Positions 1-9,637 of a stretch of 64,000 nt of DNA are shown here, piece after piece. The stretch spans positions 1 through 64,000 of the forward strand of contig JABSOY010000001.1 of assembly GCA_013215385.1 (NCBI GenBank). The letters run 5' to 3'. Under the pieces are notes generated by a model, which was not told the DNA's origin, did not search any database, and saw only the letters and a program-made list of their open reading frames with translations. The DNA is from Colwellia sp. (GTDB taxonomy: Bacteria; Pseudomonadota; Gammaproteobacteria; Enterobacterales; Alteromonadaceae). Every line of letters begins with the position of its first letter. Within the stretch, counting starts at the first letter, position 1. A program made the position numbers and the translations under genes.

Positions 1-1293
1 AACAATAGTGCCTGATTTCATCACAAAGTCGACATCGAGTAATTCTTTAATATCGGTTAACGGACTCCCATGCATGGCAATAATATCGGCTATTTTACCG
101 ATTTCTATGGTGCCTAAAGATTCAGATTTACCGATTAAGTCTGCCGCATTAACGGTAGCCGTTTTTAGAATATCTTGTGGTTTCATGCCGGCATTAAACA
201 TTAATAGCGCTTCTCTGGCGTTATTACCATGTTTAGATACACCGCTGTCGGTGCCATAAGCAATGTTAACGCCCGACTGATACGAGCGTTTAAAGTTTGC
301 GATCATATCGCCACCCACTCTAATCGCTTTGGCACTAATCGCCGGCGACATAAAGTTAGTGTTTTTAGCTAAGTCGACCACAGTATCGCCAGCCATTAGC
401 GTTGGTACTAAATAAGCGCCTGTTTCTTTGAACAGCTTTATGCTTTCTTCGTTGGCATAACTACCATGTTCAATGCTGTCTACTCCCGCTCTTAATGCTG
501 CGTTTATGCCTGCGGCGGCATGTGCGTGACTCGCTACTTTTCGACCTAATGCGTGAGCAGCGTTGATGACTTCTCTTAATTCGTCATCAGCCATTTGCTG
601 GCCAGTGCCGGTGTCAGTATCTGATAAAACGCCGCCAGTAGAGGTTATTTTTATAACATCTGCACCAAATTTTATCGCCCGGCGAGTCGCTCGGCGACAA
701 TCATAGGGGCCATCACAAACGGTTTTTGCGGTATGCATTTCTAATAACATTGGGTTCATGCCATCTACGTCGCCATGTCCGCCGGTAACCGCAACATTAC
801 TGCCCGCGGCAATTATTCTCGGGCCTTGTAAATATCCTTTCGCAATACCGTCACGCAATGCATAACTTTGCTCAGGGCTTCCTCCTAAATCTCGCACGGT
901 AGTAAACCCTGCCATCAAGGTTTTTTTAGCAAAATAGGCACTTTTAACTAATTTGTCTGAATCAGACATTCTAAGTTTTTGGCTATCATTTTTAGGGCCT
1001 AACTCACCTTGCAAATGCACGTGCATATCCATCAGACCAGGCATAACAAAACTGTTAGATAAATCTACGAATTTGGCATTTTTATCAATTTTATTTATCG
1101 CAATAAAGCCATCTTTAACCGCAGTAATAATGCCATTTTTAATAACGATAGTCTGCGTAGACAATGGTACTTCGCCAGGAACTGTTAATACTTTACCTGC
1201 ATGAATAACATAAATATTTGCCTCAAGTTGGGCTGAAGCTATTGTTGACAATGCTAACCCTAGCAGTGTTGTTAATTTCATTAATGGTTTCAT
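1..1293 (-). CDS. exported metal-dependent amidohydrolase (C-terminus cut by window edge)
   Basis: The reading frame is open from the ATG at 1293 to base 1, so about 431 residues are visible and the C-terminus lies outside. The N-terminus (MKPLMKLTTLLGLALSTIASA) looks like a Sec signal peptide. The amidohydrolase-superfamily metal ligands appear in order: MHVH (strand 1 HxH), DVIKIT (bridging Lys), SHAHA, SIEHGS and YGTDSG (final Asp). The layout resembles the imidazolonepropionase/Xaa-Pro dipeptidase-like group that includes exported prolidases and cyclic imide hydrolases. It probably hydrolyses a small peptide or amide in the periplasm; the substrate cannot be read from sequence. It stands alone, divergent from the Nudix gene. 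Confidence 0.88.
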   Translation of the reverse strand, partial: MKPLMKLTTLLGLALSTIASAQLEANIYVIHAGKVLTVPGEVPLSTQTIVIKNGIITAVKDGFIAINKIDKNAKFVDLSNSFVMPGLMDMHVHLQGELGPKNDSQKLRMSDSDKLVKSAYFAKKTLMAGFTTVRDLGGSPEQSYALRDGIAKGYLQGPRIIAAGSNVAVTGGHGDVDGMNPMLLEMHTAKTVCDGPYDCRRATRRAIKFGADVIKITSTGGVLSDTDTGTGQQMADDELREVINAAHALGRKVASHAHAAAGINAALRAGVDSIEHGSYANEESIKLFKETGAYLVPTLMAGDTVVDLAKNTNFMSPAISAKAIRVGGDMIANFKRSYQSGVNIAYGTDSGVSKHGNNAREALLMFNAGMKPQDILKTATVNAADLIGKSESLGTIEIGKIADIIAMHGSPLTDIKELLDVDFVMKSGTIV

Positions 1294-1654
1294 GGTATTC
1301 CTGTTTGTTTTTTATCGATAACTAACCATATCAAGGTTCTTAACAGGGGGACATTTAAAGCCATTGAATTTGAAAAAACTTTTACTTGAATAACAACAGG
1401 TAAGTGTTCAGATAGGTTGACGTTTGCCAAAAAATTAGTCACTGGCTAGCTGCAGTTTTACGGGTTTACTTTTTTATGCATACAGCGCTATTTTGCTTAA
1501 GAAAATTTACTCGCTAAAGTCGAGCGTATTATATTGAGGCAGCTTAATTGAGCTGCAAAACTATCATTGTTTTAGTGAAAACTGTTAAAGTATTCATTAC
1601 TGCAATATTCGATTATATCCTTTTACTTTTATTGAGATTTCCAAAGACTCCTTT
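1294..1654. other. intergenic region, no gene seen
   Basis: This 361-base divergent spacer between the amidohydrolase and the Nudix gene is AT-rich and has stops in all frames. It must hold both promoters, but I could not pick a convincing -35/-10 pair, and I saw no repeat or RNA gene. Confidence 0.5.
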
Positions 1655-2188
1655 ATGCGTTTATTAAAATCAACTACTCATTCAGACATTATTGATATAT
1701 CTGCGAATACCTTTATCCGAAAAGCGAGCCGTGCCATTGTCCTTAATGGTGAAAATATTCTTTTGCTTTATACCAAACGCTACCATGACTACAGTTTACC
1801 AGGCGGAGGAATCGATGAAGGTGAAAGTAATATTGCTGGTTTGATTCGTGAATTAAAAGAAGAAACTGGTGCACAGAATGTGAAAAACATTGCAGAGTTT
1901 GGCTTATACGAAGAATTTAGACCCTGGCATAAAACGGACTTTGATATTATTCATATGCAGTCTTATTGTTACGTTTGTACAATAGACGAAAAGTTACTTG
2001 AGCCAGAATTTGAGTCACATGAAATAAACAATGGTATGCAGCCACTGTGGATGAATATTCATCAAGCGATTAGCCATAATGAAGAAACCATGGCTAATAG
2101 TAAAAAGAAGGGGCTTTCTATTGAACGCGAAACTTTTTTACTAAAACGTATCGTTAGTGAATTATTAATCACCAGCCCAGCTGTTTAA
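1655..2188 (+). CDS. Nudix hydrolase
   Basis: A 177-residue protein with a complete Nudix box at about residues 49-72: GGIDEG, then E, then REL.EETGA, matching GX5EX7REUXEEXGU. The family uses this Mg-binding helix to cleave nucleoside diphosphates linked to another moiety (NTPs, ADP-sugars, dinucleotides). The N-terminal strand (RAIVLNGENILLLYTKR) and a C-terminal helix are typical of MutT/ADP-ribose-pyrophosphatase-like members. The substrate is not predictable. The AraC-HDOD gene follows on the same strand after 66 bases, so co-transcription is possible. Confidence 0.88.
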   Translation: MRLLKSTTHSDIIDISANTFIRKASRAIVLNGENILLLYTKRYHDYSLPGGGIDEGESNIAGLIRELKEETGAQNVKNIAEFGLYEEFRPWHKTDFDIIHMQSYCYVCTIDEKLLEPEFESHEINNGMQPLWMNIHQAISHNEETMANSKKKGLSIERETFLLKRIVSELLITSPAV

Positions 2189-2254
2189 TTGCCACCATGT
2201 AAGTTCATCATGTTTTTATCATTAAATATCATCAGTCATAGTGAAAAATTTTAA

Positions 2255-3409
2255 ATGGATAACTCTCAAGCTTCGTTACTGTTAACTTCAGCGGTGAATA
2301 ACTTACTCAATAAAAGTGACTTTCCCGCTTCATTAACCATAGAGCAATGTGCGGCTTCTTTGGCGATGAGTATGACATCGTTTCGTCGAAAACTTACCCT
2401 AGAAGAAACCAGCTATAAGCTTATTCAAAGTAAATTTCTTAATGAATTATGCGTTAACGCTTTGCTGACTAAGCAGAGTAAAGTTGACGAATTAGCGATT
2501 AAACTTGGTTATTCTGAAAGAGCGACTTTTGAACGTGCCTTTCGTCAAAAATTCGGTGTAACACCTTCACAATTTAGAGAGTTATCTTTAGTTGGCAATG
2601 CCGAAGCAAGTCACCAAAAGCTTACTGAAATAGCGAAAAATATGCCGCCAATGTCGAGTAGTTGCCGACAGTTACTTGAAGAAAAGGATCTTGGTCGCCT
2701 TGATTTACAAAGGGCCGTTGAAATTGTCAATAAAGATGCTATTTTTTCCGCTCGCATTATGGGACAAGCAAGCAAAGCCATATATGGTAAAACACCTAAA
2801 GATCTAAAAGAGGCGATAAGCAGAAACTTAGGAGTTAACACGGTAGCTAACTTTGCTATTGTTTATGCAATGAAAGATGCACTGCAAGACCACGTTGAGC
2901 AAATCGTTATTGATCAATACAGTGCCGCATTTTTAATTGCTCCAAAACTTTTTCAACAGATTCGTAAATCATTAAGTTCAAAAGTTAAATTTGATATAGC
3001 GCTGACTGAACAAGTACTTATATTTGCACTGTTGGGGGTGTTTTTACTCAGCCATAAAAGTGCTTATAAACATAAGATGATGCTTTATTCGCTGCGTGGT
3101 ATGGAGGACTTACATTCACTGAATAAACACATTAGAGAGTCAATGGCGATCAGTATATTTTCTTCGTCGTCGCTGATGTTGTCTTTGTGGCATATAGACG
3201 CTAGCTTGATTAAACAATTAAATCATTTAGAAAAAGTAAGTCAGTTAAAAGTGAAGGGCAGTGAACAAGATGAATTAGTGTTGTTTATGCTGTCGTGCTT
3301 ATATTTTTCAGCGGCTGGGCATGTAGACTTTAATGAATTAGAGCAAAAAGCGGAGTTATTGAATATAAAGGACTTTGCAGAAATTAAGGCGTTCTTCTTT
3401 CAGGGATGA
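2255..3409 (+). CDS. AraC-type HTH fused to an HDOD domain
   Basis: 384 residues. The N-terminal ~110 residues form an AraC/XylS double helix-turn-helix: first helix pair near 25-48 (IEQCAASLAMSMTSFRRKL), second at 77-110 (VDELAIKLGYSERATFERAF..KFGVTPSQFRE). From about residue 130 the sequence changes to an HDOD domain (MPPMSSSCRQLLE, then VEIVNKDAIFSARIMGQASKAIYG), a degenerate HD-like fold without the catalytic HD pair that is found in signalling proteins. AraC proteins usually place a sensor before the HTH, so the order here is reversed and the sensor type is unusual. A transcription regulator responding through the HDOD part is inferred; no target is known. Confidence 0.82.
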   Translation: MDNSQASLLLTSAVNNLLNKSDFPASLTIEQCAASLAMSMTSFRRKLTLEETSYKLIQSKFLNELCVNALLTKQSKVDELAIKLGYSERATFERAFRQKFGVTPSQFRELSLVGNAEASHQKLTEIAKNMPPMSSSCRQLLEEKDLGRLDLQRAVEIVNKDAIFSARIMGQASKAIYGKTPKDLKEAISRNLGVNTVANFAIVYAMKDALQDHVEQIVIDQYSAAFLIAPKLFQQIRKSLSSKVKFDIALTEQVLIFALLGVFLLSHKSAYKHKMMLYSLRGMEDLHSLNKHIRESMAISIFSSSSLMLSLWHIDASLIKQLNHLEKVSQLKVKGSEQDELVLFMLSCLYFSAAGHVDFNELEQKAELLNIKDFAEIKAFFFQG

Positions 3410-3447
3410 AAATAGATTTATCGAGATATATAGCCAAGTAACCTGAG

Positions 3448-3488
3448 GATGCAGTTTCAGAGCTAAGCTAGGAAATCAGATCAAGGCG
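3448..3488. repeat. 41-bp fragment of the 9.6-kb hairpin repeat
   Basis: These 41 bases match 9684-9724 at 40 of 41 positions (read by eye; the only difference is G for A at the fourth base). No matching right-hand arm is present here, so this looks like a truncated copy or solo end of the element at 9638-9942. It sits between the convergent AraC-HDOD and PEP-CTERM genes. Confidence 0.85.
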
Positions 3489-3565
3489 TTTGGGTATAAG
3501 CTTTCTCAGCCAATAATAATTGGGGGCTAGCTATTAACTGAGAACGTTATAAAACTGTGTAACTC

Positions 3566-4375
3566 TTACTTTGCTTGCCTACGTTGGCTCACCAACAATA
3601 ATACTATTGCCGTTAAAAATAAAATAAACATCGAAGGCTCTGGAACTGAAGTTACTGACGACGAATTTATTGCCGTCGAATTAACTAGTAAGGTGTCTGT
3701 TGGTGTTGTTGTACCTATTGGAAGTAAACCTGCTGGCAATGAGATCAGTTGCTCTAAAGATACGTTGTCAATTAAACCACCTAAAGAGTTCTGTGTACCA
3801 AATGCAGCAAAACTTAAGTTCATTGATTCTGCTTCAGCAGTAAATGAAACTGTCTGTAAAGCCCAATTCGGTGTTAAGTTACGTGTACTGTCGGCAATTA
3901 ATGCTGCTTCCATACCCGAGCTAAAACCAACTGCCGAGTCATACCAAAAAACATTGATACCGTTATCATTACGATTGTTGGTGCGGGGCTTATAAAAAAA
4001 CTCTAATAGATAATCTGCGCCAACAGTAAGTGAGTCTACTGTTTGGGTCATGGCGGTATTTGATGCGCCACGAGGATGGGAGTCTAATTCAACGTGATGA
4101 GAACCATCTTGAGCAAGTGTTACAATGTTTTTCTGCAATTCAATGCCGTTACCATAAGAGGTTTCCCAACCCGGTAAATACTCAAATACATCCCAAGCAC
4201 GATCTTTATCTTTATAAGCAACTAAGTCGGTATTAAATACAGAACCCACAGAGGTTGAGTTATCAGCAAAGGTTGTTTGCTCAAAACTACCGTTAGTGAT
4301 GAGAGATGCATCCGTTAAAGCACTTGCTGCGACTAAAGAAACCGACAATAAAATTTTAGGAACAAACTTAAACAT
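3566..4375 (-). CDS. PEP-CTERM sorted exported protein
   Basis: 269 residues with an N-terminal signal peptide (cleavage expected after TDAS, near residue 24) and a mature start LITNGSFEQ, as in DUF642/carbohydrate-binding-like surface proteins. The C-terminus is a textbook PEP-CTERM signal: VPEPSM, a ~16-residue hydrophobic helix, then the basic tail SQRRQAK. The family is cleaved by the membrane enzyme exosortase (EpsH) and exported with exopolysaccharide. No exosortase lies in this window. The gene is monocistronic. A role in extracellular matrix or biofilm is inferred only from the sorting signal. Confidence 0.88.
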   Translation of the reverse strand: MFKFVPKILLSVSLVAASALTDASLITNGSFEQTTFADNSTSVGSVFNTDLVAYKDKDRAWDVFEYLPGWETSYGNGIELQKNIVTLAQDGSHHVELDSHPRGASNTAMTQTVDSLTVGADYLLEFFYKPRTNNRNDNGINVFWYDSAVGFSSGMEAALIADSTRNLTPNWALQTVSFTAEAESMNLSFAAFGTQNSLGGLIDNVSLEQLISLPAGLLPIGTTTPTDTLLVNSTAINSSSVTSVPEPSMFILFLTAIVLLLVSQRRQAK

Positions 4376-4918
4376 AGCTACTGACTTAATTACTGTAATG
4401 AGATAAGCCTAAGTATACCTAGTGAAAAATTTGAAAATATGGCTAAACTGTCCAGTTTTCAATAATGAAGGTCTTTTTCATAAATTATTAAAGAGAGAAT
4501 TTATCGAGAAATTAACGGCTAAAGCTTGTTGGAAATTCGAATTTTCAATGTTTAGCGTTGAGGGGGGGAAGCGACTTGTGCGGAAACGTGATAAAACTCA
4601 TGAACGTATTTTTGTGCATTTAAATACTTACGTATTTGCGTTTTTACTTGGTATGTATTGTTACCTGCCAATGAAAATACTAGCGGGTATTCACCTGACG
4701 AGTTGTACTAAAGTGATTGTGCATATTCTTTTGGGGGGCTAGGTGTATAACCTATTTCTTATAACGACTGAAAAGATGCATGGGCTATTGCCTAAACATA
4801 GCCTGTTGAAAGCGTGCTATTTGTCATACTTTTTATAAAACCGCAGCTTAATCATCAACATTTTTAAAGCACCTCATCTTTATAATAAAGTGCTTTATTA
4901 ACGTTTTACCACACCTGC
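4376..4918. other. intergenic region with no convincing gene
   Basis: A 543-base gap between two minus-strand genes. An open frame at 4422-4742 on the plus strand begins with GTG without a ribosome site and has an implausible composition, so it is not called. Near the right end lies the terminator hairpin of the CheX-receiver gene. The PEP-CTERM promoter should be just above 4375. Confidence 0.45.
4865..4897 (-). terminator. terminator-like hairpin after the CheX-receiver gene
   Basis: Inverted arms TAAAGCAC (4865-4872) and GTGCTTTA (4890-4897) lie 22 bases beyond the stop codon of the minus-strand gene ending at 4919. Read on the minus strand the second arm is followed by an A/T-rich run rather than a clean U-tract, so confidence is moderate. 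Confidence 0.5.
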
Positions 4919-5863
4919 TTAGGCAATTTTTAAATAATCTTTGATTATTGCTGCACCATTATTCGCTTGAATAGGTTTAAAAATAAAACCTGACACGCCA
5001 CTTTCTTGGCATTCATCAACAAGCCCTTTGTCGGTGACTGATGACAACATAACCACGGGAACATTTGAGCCACTAGCACGGATTTTTTTTAATGCTTCGT
5101 TGCCATTCATTTCAGTCATCACAACATCCATGAAAAGAAAATCCGGCGCTTCATTTTTCACCGACTCTACCGCAGTTATACCATCATTGGCTTCAATGAC
5201 ATTTTCATAACCTAAGCCTGCTAAAAATCGTCTTAGCGCTTTTCTTATCATCGCGCTATCGTCAACGACCAATATTTTACTGTCTTGTGGTAAAGGTTTG
5301 CTGTGAGGGTTGGCAATACCAACACTTTGTTCTCTTTCAACATTGGTGGTTTGAAAGTTAACACTACGCACCAATAAATTAAAATAGTAGCGACCTACAC
5401 CTTCAACGGTAATGGGGACAGTGACTATCTCTTTAACGCCTTCTAGATACTTTTCCATATCATTAAAGTTATGGATGAAAAATGGACTCGAAAAATCAAA
5501 ATTTAGGTTGTTTCTACTGAGTAAGTCGGTGGCACGACCAACAATGGTGTTGCCCCACTCAGCTAAGGCGTTACTGAGCTCTTCATTTATTTCTGTGAAG
5601 TCGTATTTTTCATCAAACATGTTTTGGCAGACCGAGTTACCAATAGCAACTGCCGTTTCTGGATAATGATGCATCATTATTACACCATCTAAACAGCCAG
5701 TAATATTTGAACAAACGGCATAACCTTTAAAGCGAAAATCTTCTACTTTATCCATGAATGTTTCGCTTGAGCTACCTGTTAAGTTAGTCATAGACTTTAA
5801 ACTGGCAATGGACTCGTTAATAAATGGATGTAATGTGACTTTATAAATTGTATCAATAGACAT
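4919..5863 (-). CDS. CheX-like domain fused to a response-regulator receiver
   Basis: 314 residues. The first ~165 residues resemble CheX, the CheC-family phosphatase that dephosphorylates CheY-P. The catalytic E-x-x-N signature is visible as AEWGNTIVG near residue 105. After a short linker, residues ~192-314 form a receiver: ILVVDDSAMIRKAL (acidic pocket), FLFMDVVM (phospho-accepting Asp), VMLSS (Thr/Ser switch position) and FKP (conserved Lys). A phosphatase and its likely target receiver in one chain suggest a self-limiting signalling protein. No kinase is adjacent. Monocistronic. Confidence 0.85.
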   Translation of the reverse strand: MSIDTIYKVTLHPFINESIASLKSMTNLTGSSSETFMDKVEDFRFKGYAVCSNITGCLDGVIMMHHYPETAVAIGNSVCQNMFDEKYDFTEINEELSNALAEWGNTIVGRATDLLSRNNLNFDFSSPFFIHNFNDMEKYLEGVKEIVTVPITVEGVGRYYFNLLVRSVNFQTTNVEREQSVGIANPHSKPLPQDSKILVVDDSAMIRKALRRFLAGLGYENVIEANDGITAVESVKNEAPDFLFMDVVMTEMNGNEALKKIRASGSNVPVVMLSSVTDKGLVDECQESGVSGFIFKPIQANNGAAIIKDYLKIA

Positions 5864-6171
5864 GGAATACCCTTATATATTATTTTTATTGTGCAAATAA
5901 ACTACTAGAGCAATTAGGGTTTTGCAAGAGAATACGATTCAGGATTAGTAGGGTGTCATTGTTTTTATTTTAAAATATATCAAGCACTAATCACTGGTCT
6001 ATCCCCACTGGTGAAAAAATAACCAGTAAAAGTCAATATTAGGTAGGGAGATTAGAGTTATTACTGTATAATGCGCCACTTTATTTTGATGGTCTTAAAT
6101 AAGTTTCTATTTTTGCTATCTTCACCATTGCTGGTTAACCATTTTAGTTAGCATTATTTAGGAATATCTCT
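5864..6171. other. divergent intergenic region
   Basis: 308 bases between the CheX-receiver gene and ybiT. A TATAAT hexamer at 6067-6072 is a plausible -10 for ybiT, about 100 bases before its start, but the -35 region is poor. Nothing else is recognisable. Confidence 0.4.
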
Positions 6172-7776
6172 TTGATCACTACATCTAATATTACAATGCA
6201 ATTTGGCGCAGAGCCTTTGTTTGAAAACATTTCGGCTAAATTTGGTAACGGTCACCGTTACGGTTTAATTGGCGCAAATGGCTGTGGCAAATCTACATTT
6301 ATGAAGATACTTAGTGGCGATCTTGTGCCAAGCTCTGGTAACGTATCGGTAAGCACAGGTAACAAAGTAAGTACTTTGGGCCAAGATCAATTCGCCTTTG
6401 AAGAACACAATGTTATTGATACTGTGATCATGGGTGATATGCCTCTATGGAAAGTTAAGCAAGAAAGAGATGCCATTTACGCACAAGCTGAAATGAGTGA
6501 AGCCGATGGCATGCGTGTTGGTGACTTAGAAAGCGAATTTGCTGAAATGGACGGATATACCGCAGAAAGTCGTGCGGGCGAAATCTTATTAGAAGCCGGT
6601 ATCGAAGAGTCTTTTCATTACGGTTCAATGCAACAAGTTGCTCCAGGTTGGAAACTACGTGTTTTACTAGCACAAGCCTTGTTTGCTAACCCTGATATTT
6701 TATTACTCGATGAGCCTACCAACAACTTGGATATTCATACCATTAGTTGGTTAGAAGCTGAGTTGAACAAACGTAAATGCACCATGATTATCATTTCTCA
6801 TGATAGACATTTCCTTAACTCTGTCTGTACACATATGGCAGATATTGATTACGGTGAGTTACGCGTTTACCCGGGTAATTACGAATTCTACCTAGCGCAG
6901 TCTGGTTTATTACGTGAGCAGTTATTAGCCGGTAATGACAAAAAAGTTGCTGAAATCGCAGAACTACAAGACTTCGTTAACCGTTTTGGCGCAAATGCTT
7001 CTAAAGCGAAACAAGCAAGTTCTCGTGCTAAGAAAATGGATAAAATTAAACTGGATGACGTAAAGTCTTCAAGTCGCATCACCCCAAAAATTGCTTTTGC
7101 TCCGGGTAAGAAAATGCACCGTCAAGCATTAGAGCTTGAGAGCCTAGGGCATGGTTTTGATGGCGAAGTATTATTTGAAAACGGCGATTTATTACTAGAG
7201 GCCGGTGCTAAGGTCGCTATTATCGGTGAAAATGGTGTTGGTAAAACGACATTATTACGTTGTTTAATGAATGAATTCGATAATTATCAAGGCGTTGTTA
7301 AATGGTCTGAAAATGCTTCTGTTGGTTATTGCCCGCAAGATAGTGGTTCATTTTTTGAAAATGAATTAACGCTGATGGAATGGATGTCACAATGGCGTAG
7401 ACCTTGTCATAACGATTTAAGTGTTCGTGGCATGTTAGGCCGTATGTTATTTACCGACGACGATGCGAACAAAAAAGCACGTAACTGTTCAGGTGGTGAA
7501 AAGAACCGCTTGTTATTTGGTCGTTTGATGATGGCTGATATCAATGTATTAATTATGGATGAGCCGACTAACCACATGGATATCGAAGCGATAGATGCAT
7601 TAAACAATGCCCTTAAAGACTTTGAAGGTACGTTGATTTTTGTCAGTCATGACCGTGAGTTTGTTTCAAGCTTGGCAACACGTATCATCGATATTAAAGA
7701 TAAAAAATTAGTAGATTTTCAAGGCACCTTAGATGAATACCTTGATAGCCAAATGCAGGCTCAAAAAAGAGCTTAG
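6172..7776 (+). CDS. ybiT: ABC-F family ATPase YbiT
   Basis: 534 residues with two ABC ATPase domains and no membrane segment. Walker A motifs are GANGCGKST and GENGVGKTT; Walker B/D-loops are [11 protein letters not shown] and [11 protein letters not shown]; the second signature is NCSGGEKNR, the first is the degenerate APGWKLR seen in E. coli YbiT. The linker between domains (about 240-310) is the coiled P-site tRNA interaction motif. ABC-F proteins bind the ribosomal E site and relieve stalled translation. The start is TTG at 6172, preceded by AGGAATATCTC; it aligns with the start of E. coli YbiT, and no ATG lies nearby in frame. Confidence 0.95.
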   Translation: MITTSNITMQFGAEPLFENISAKFGNGHRYGLIGANGCGKSTFMKILSGDLVPSSGNVSVSTGNKVSTLGQDQFAFEEHNVIDTVIMGDMPLWKVKQERDAIYAQAEMSEADGMRVGDLESEFAEMDGYTAESRAGEILLEAGIEESFHYGSMQQVAPGWKLRVLLAQALFANPDILLLDEPTNNLDIHTISWLEAELNKRKCTMIIISHDRHFLNSVCTHMADIDYGELRVYPGNYEFYLAQSGLLREQLLAGNDKKVAEIAELQDFVNRFGANASKAKQASSRAKKMDKIKLDDVKSSSRITPKIAFAPGKKMHRQALELESLGHGFDGEVLFENGDLLLEAGAKVAIIGENGVGKTTLLRCLMNEFDNYQGVVKWSENASVGYCPQDSGSFFENELTLMEWMSQWRRPCHNDLSVRGMLGRMLFTDDDANKKARNCSGGEKNRLLFGRLMMADINVLIMDEPTNHMDIEAIDALNNALKDFEGTLIFVSHDREFVSSLATRIIDIKDKKLVDFQGTLDEYLDSQMQAQKRA

Positions 7777-7802
7777 TACGGTTTAAGTTCCGCTTATCTT
7801 GA

Positions 7803-7836
7803 GATTTAAAAACGTTTGTCATGACGTTTTTAAATC
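7803..7836 (+). terminator. terminator hairpin after ybiT
   Basis: Perfect 13-bp arms GATTTAAAAACGT (7803-7815) and ACGTTTTTAAATC (7824-7836) surround an 8-base loop, 26 bases after the ybiT stop. The T-run is inside the stem and continues TTTAATTAAG. Confidence 0.65.
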
Positions 7837-7971
7837 TTTAATTAAGCAACTTCATTACAATAGATAAACAAATGAGATAGCCAAAACTCAAAACGAGGCG
7901 CTATACTCTCTACCCTTTAGAATATGACTATTACGTTATGTTCACTTCAACAACGATCCCTAGGCCTATAA

Positions 7972-8430
7972 ATGATAAACAATGATATTCTTCGCCGCTT
8001 AAGTACATTACTTGGTTTTGATGACGAAAAGGTACGTGCTGTATTTAAATTAAACTCTTGTGACATAACAGCAGAGCAGATGGTTTGTTTTTTTAAAGAA
8101 AAAGATGATGTAGATTATGTAGAATTACTTGATGTCGAACTAGCAAGTTTTCTTAATGGTTTAATTGTTGAAAAAAGAGGCGCAAAAGAAGGGCCACAAG
8201 CCGTACCTGAACAGACTTTAAGCAACAACGCAATTTTCAATAAGTTAAAAATAGCCTTTTCTTTACAAGCAGATGAAGTGATTGGTACGCTTGAATTAGC
8301 AGAACTGAGCCTGACCAAATATGAATTAAGTGCTTTTTTTAGAAATGTTAATAATAAACATTATCGAGACTGTAGTGATGACGTATTATCTACCTTCATT
8401 AAAGGTTTGAAAATTACAGTTCAAGGATAA
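7972..8430 (+). CDS. yehS: DUF1456 protein, YehS-like
   Basis: 152 residues made of two similar ~70-residue halves. Each half has the pattern of E. coli YehS: MINNDILRRL...FLNGLIVEKRG, then NNAIFNKLKIAFSL...FIKGLK. The molecular function of DUF1456 is unknown. The gene ends 4 bases before the DEAD-box helicase start, so the two are almost certainly co-transcribed, which hints at an RNA-related role (inference only). Confidence 0.88.
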   Translation: MINNDILRRLSTLLGFDDEKVRAVFKLNSCDITAEQMVCFFKEKDDVDYVELLDVELASFLNGLIVEKRGAKEGPQAVPEQTLSNNAIFNKLKIAFSLQADEVIGTLELAELSLTKYELSAFFRNVNNKHYRDCSDDVLSTFIKGLKITVQG

Positions 8431-8434
8431 TACG

Positions 8435-9616
8435 ATGCCATTTTCGACACTTGGATTAAGTGAACCTCTTTTAAAAGCGCTTGCTGAATTAAATTATAGT
8501 GAGCCAACAGCCATTCAGAAAAAAGCAATTCCTGTTGTTTTATCGGGTAAAAATCTTGTTGCTGCAGCGCAAACAGGTACCGGTAAAACGGCTAGTTTTG
8601 TTTTGCCAATACTTGAAAAACTTAATACCGATCGAAAATTACGTGGTAAACGTATTAGAGCACTTATCCTTACCCCGACACGTGAACTTGCTGTACAAGT
8701 AGAGCAAAGTGTTCGTGACTATGGTAAACATCTCAATCTTAGCTCTATGGCAATGTATGGTGGCACCGACATTGAACCACAAAGGCAAAAGCTAATTTGG
8801 GGTGTCGATATTATTGTTGCAACCCCTGGTCGATTACTCGATATGGCTCATCAACGTGCTTTGCATTTTGATGAACTTGAAGTACTCGTTTTAGATGAAG
8901 CCGACAGAATGCTTGATATGGGCTTTATTGATGATATTAATAAAATTATTGAACGCTTGCCTCTTGAACGCCAAAATTTATTATTTTCAGCGACTATTTC
9001 TGATGATGTTCGTGCCTTATCAAAAAGAACCATTAGTAATGCCACTGAAATTTCAATTGCTAATAACAGTGCGTCAAAACCCAAAATTGACCAATGGTTG
9101 ATTACGGTCGATAAAGGTAATAAGTCCGCATTACTTAGCCATTTAATTAACGAACATAAATGGCAACAAGCGCTTATTTTTATTGAAACCAAACACGGCG
9201 CTGCTAAATTAGTAAGCCAGTTAGAAAAACGCGGTATTAACGCTGAGTCTATTCATGGTGGCAGAACACAAGCCGTTAGAGAGCAAGTACTTAATGACTT
9301 TAAAGCCGGAAAAATTAAATTTCTTGTCGCGACAGGTATTGCTTCACGTGGTCTCGATATCGGCGAGCTAACCCGAGTTGTTAATTACGACTTACCAGAT
9401 CAAGTTGATGACTATATTCACCGTATTGGCCGAACAGGTCGAGCTGGCGCATCTGGTGAAGCTGTTTCGTTTGTTGCCAAAGATAACTTTAGAAACCTTT
9501 GTGCAATAGAAAGCCGCTTAGGGCACGTTATTAAACGCAAAGAGTTTGAGGGTTTCCCGGTTAAAAAAGTCGTTCCTGTTTCTATTTTAAATTATGTTCC
9601 TAAGAACAAAAGATAA
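8435..9616 (+). CDS. DEAD-box ATP-dependent RNA helicase, RhlE-like
   Basis: 393 residues with the complete DEAD-box core. N-terminal Phe and Q motif (F..LGLSEPLLKAL, then EPTAIQKKAIP), motif I AQTGTGKT, Ia PTRELAVQV, II DEAD, III SAT, IV LIFIETKH, V GIASRGLDIGE and VI YIHRIGRTGRAG. The C-terminal extension is short and lacks the basic or glycine-rich tails of SrmB or DeaD, so RhlE-like is the best fit. It unwinds short RNA duplexes, probably in ribosome assembly or RNA decay in the cold. Second gene of a pair with yehS. Confidence 0.92.
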   Translation: MPFSTLGLSEPLLKALAELNYSEPTAIQKKAIPVVLSGKNLVAAAQTGTGKTASFVLPILEKLNTDRKLRGKRIRALILTPTRELAVQVEQSVRDYGKHLNLSSMAMYGGTDIEPQRQKLIWGVDIIVATPGRLLDMAHQRALHFDELEVLVLDEADRMLDMGFIDDINKIIERLPLERQNLLFSATISDDVRALSKRTISNATEISIANNSASKPKIDQWLITVDKGNKSALLSHLINEHKWQQALIFIETKHGAAKLVSQLEKRGINAESIHGGRTQAVREQVLNDFKAGKIKFLVATGIASRGLDIGELTRVVNYDLPDQVDDYIHRIGRTGRAGASGEAVSFVAKDNFRNLCAIESRLGHVIKRKEFEGFPVKKVVPVSILNYVPKNKR

Positions 9617-9637
9617 GTTAAAAGACCTTTCTTTCAT

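Noticed and set aside
4422-4742. 106-codon plus-strand frame in the gap after the PEP-CTERM gene
   Set aside because: GTG start without a ribosome site, no recognisable domain and an unlikely composition; it is flanked by non-coding sequence.
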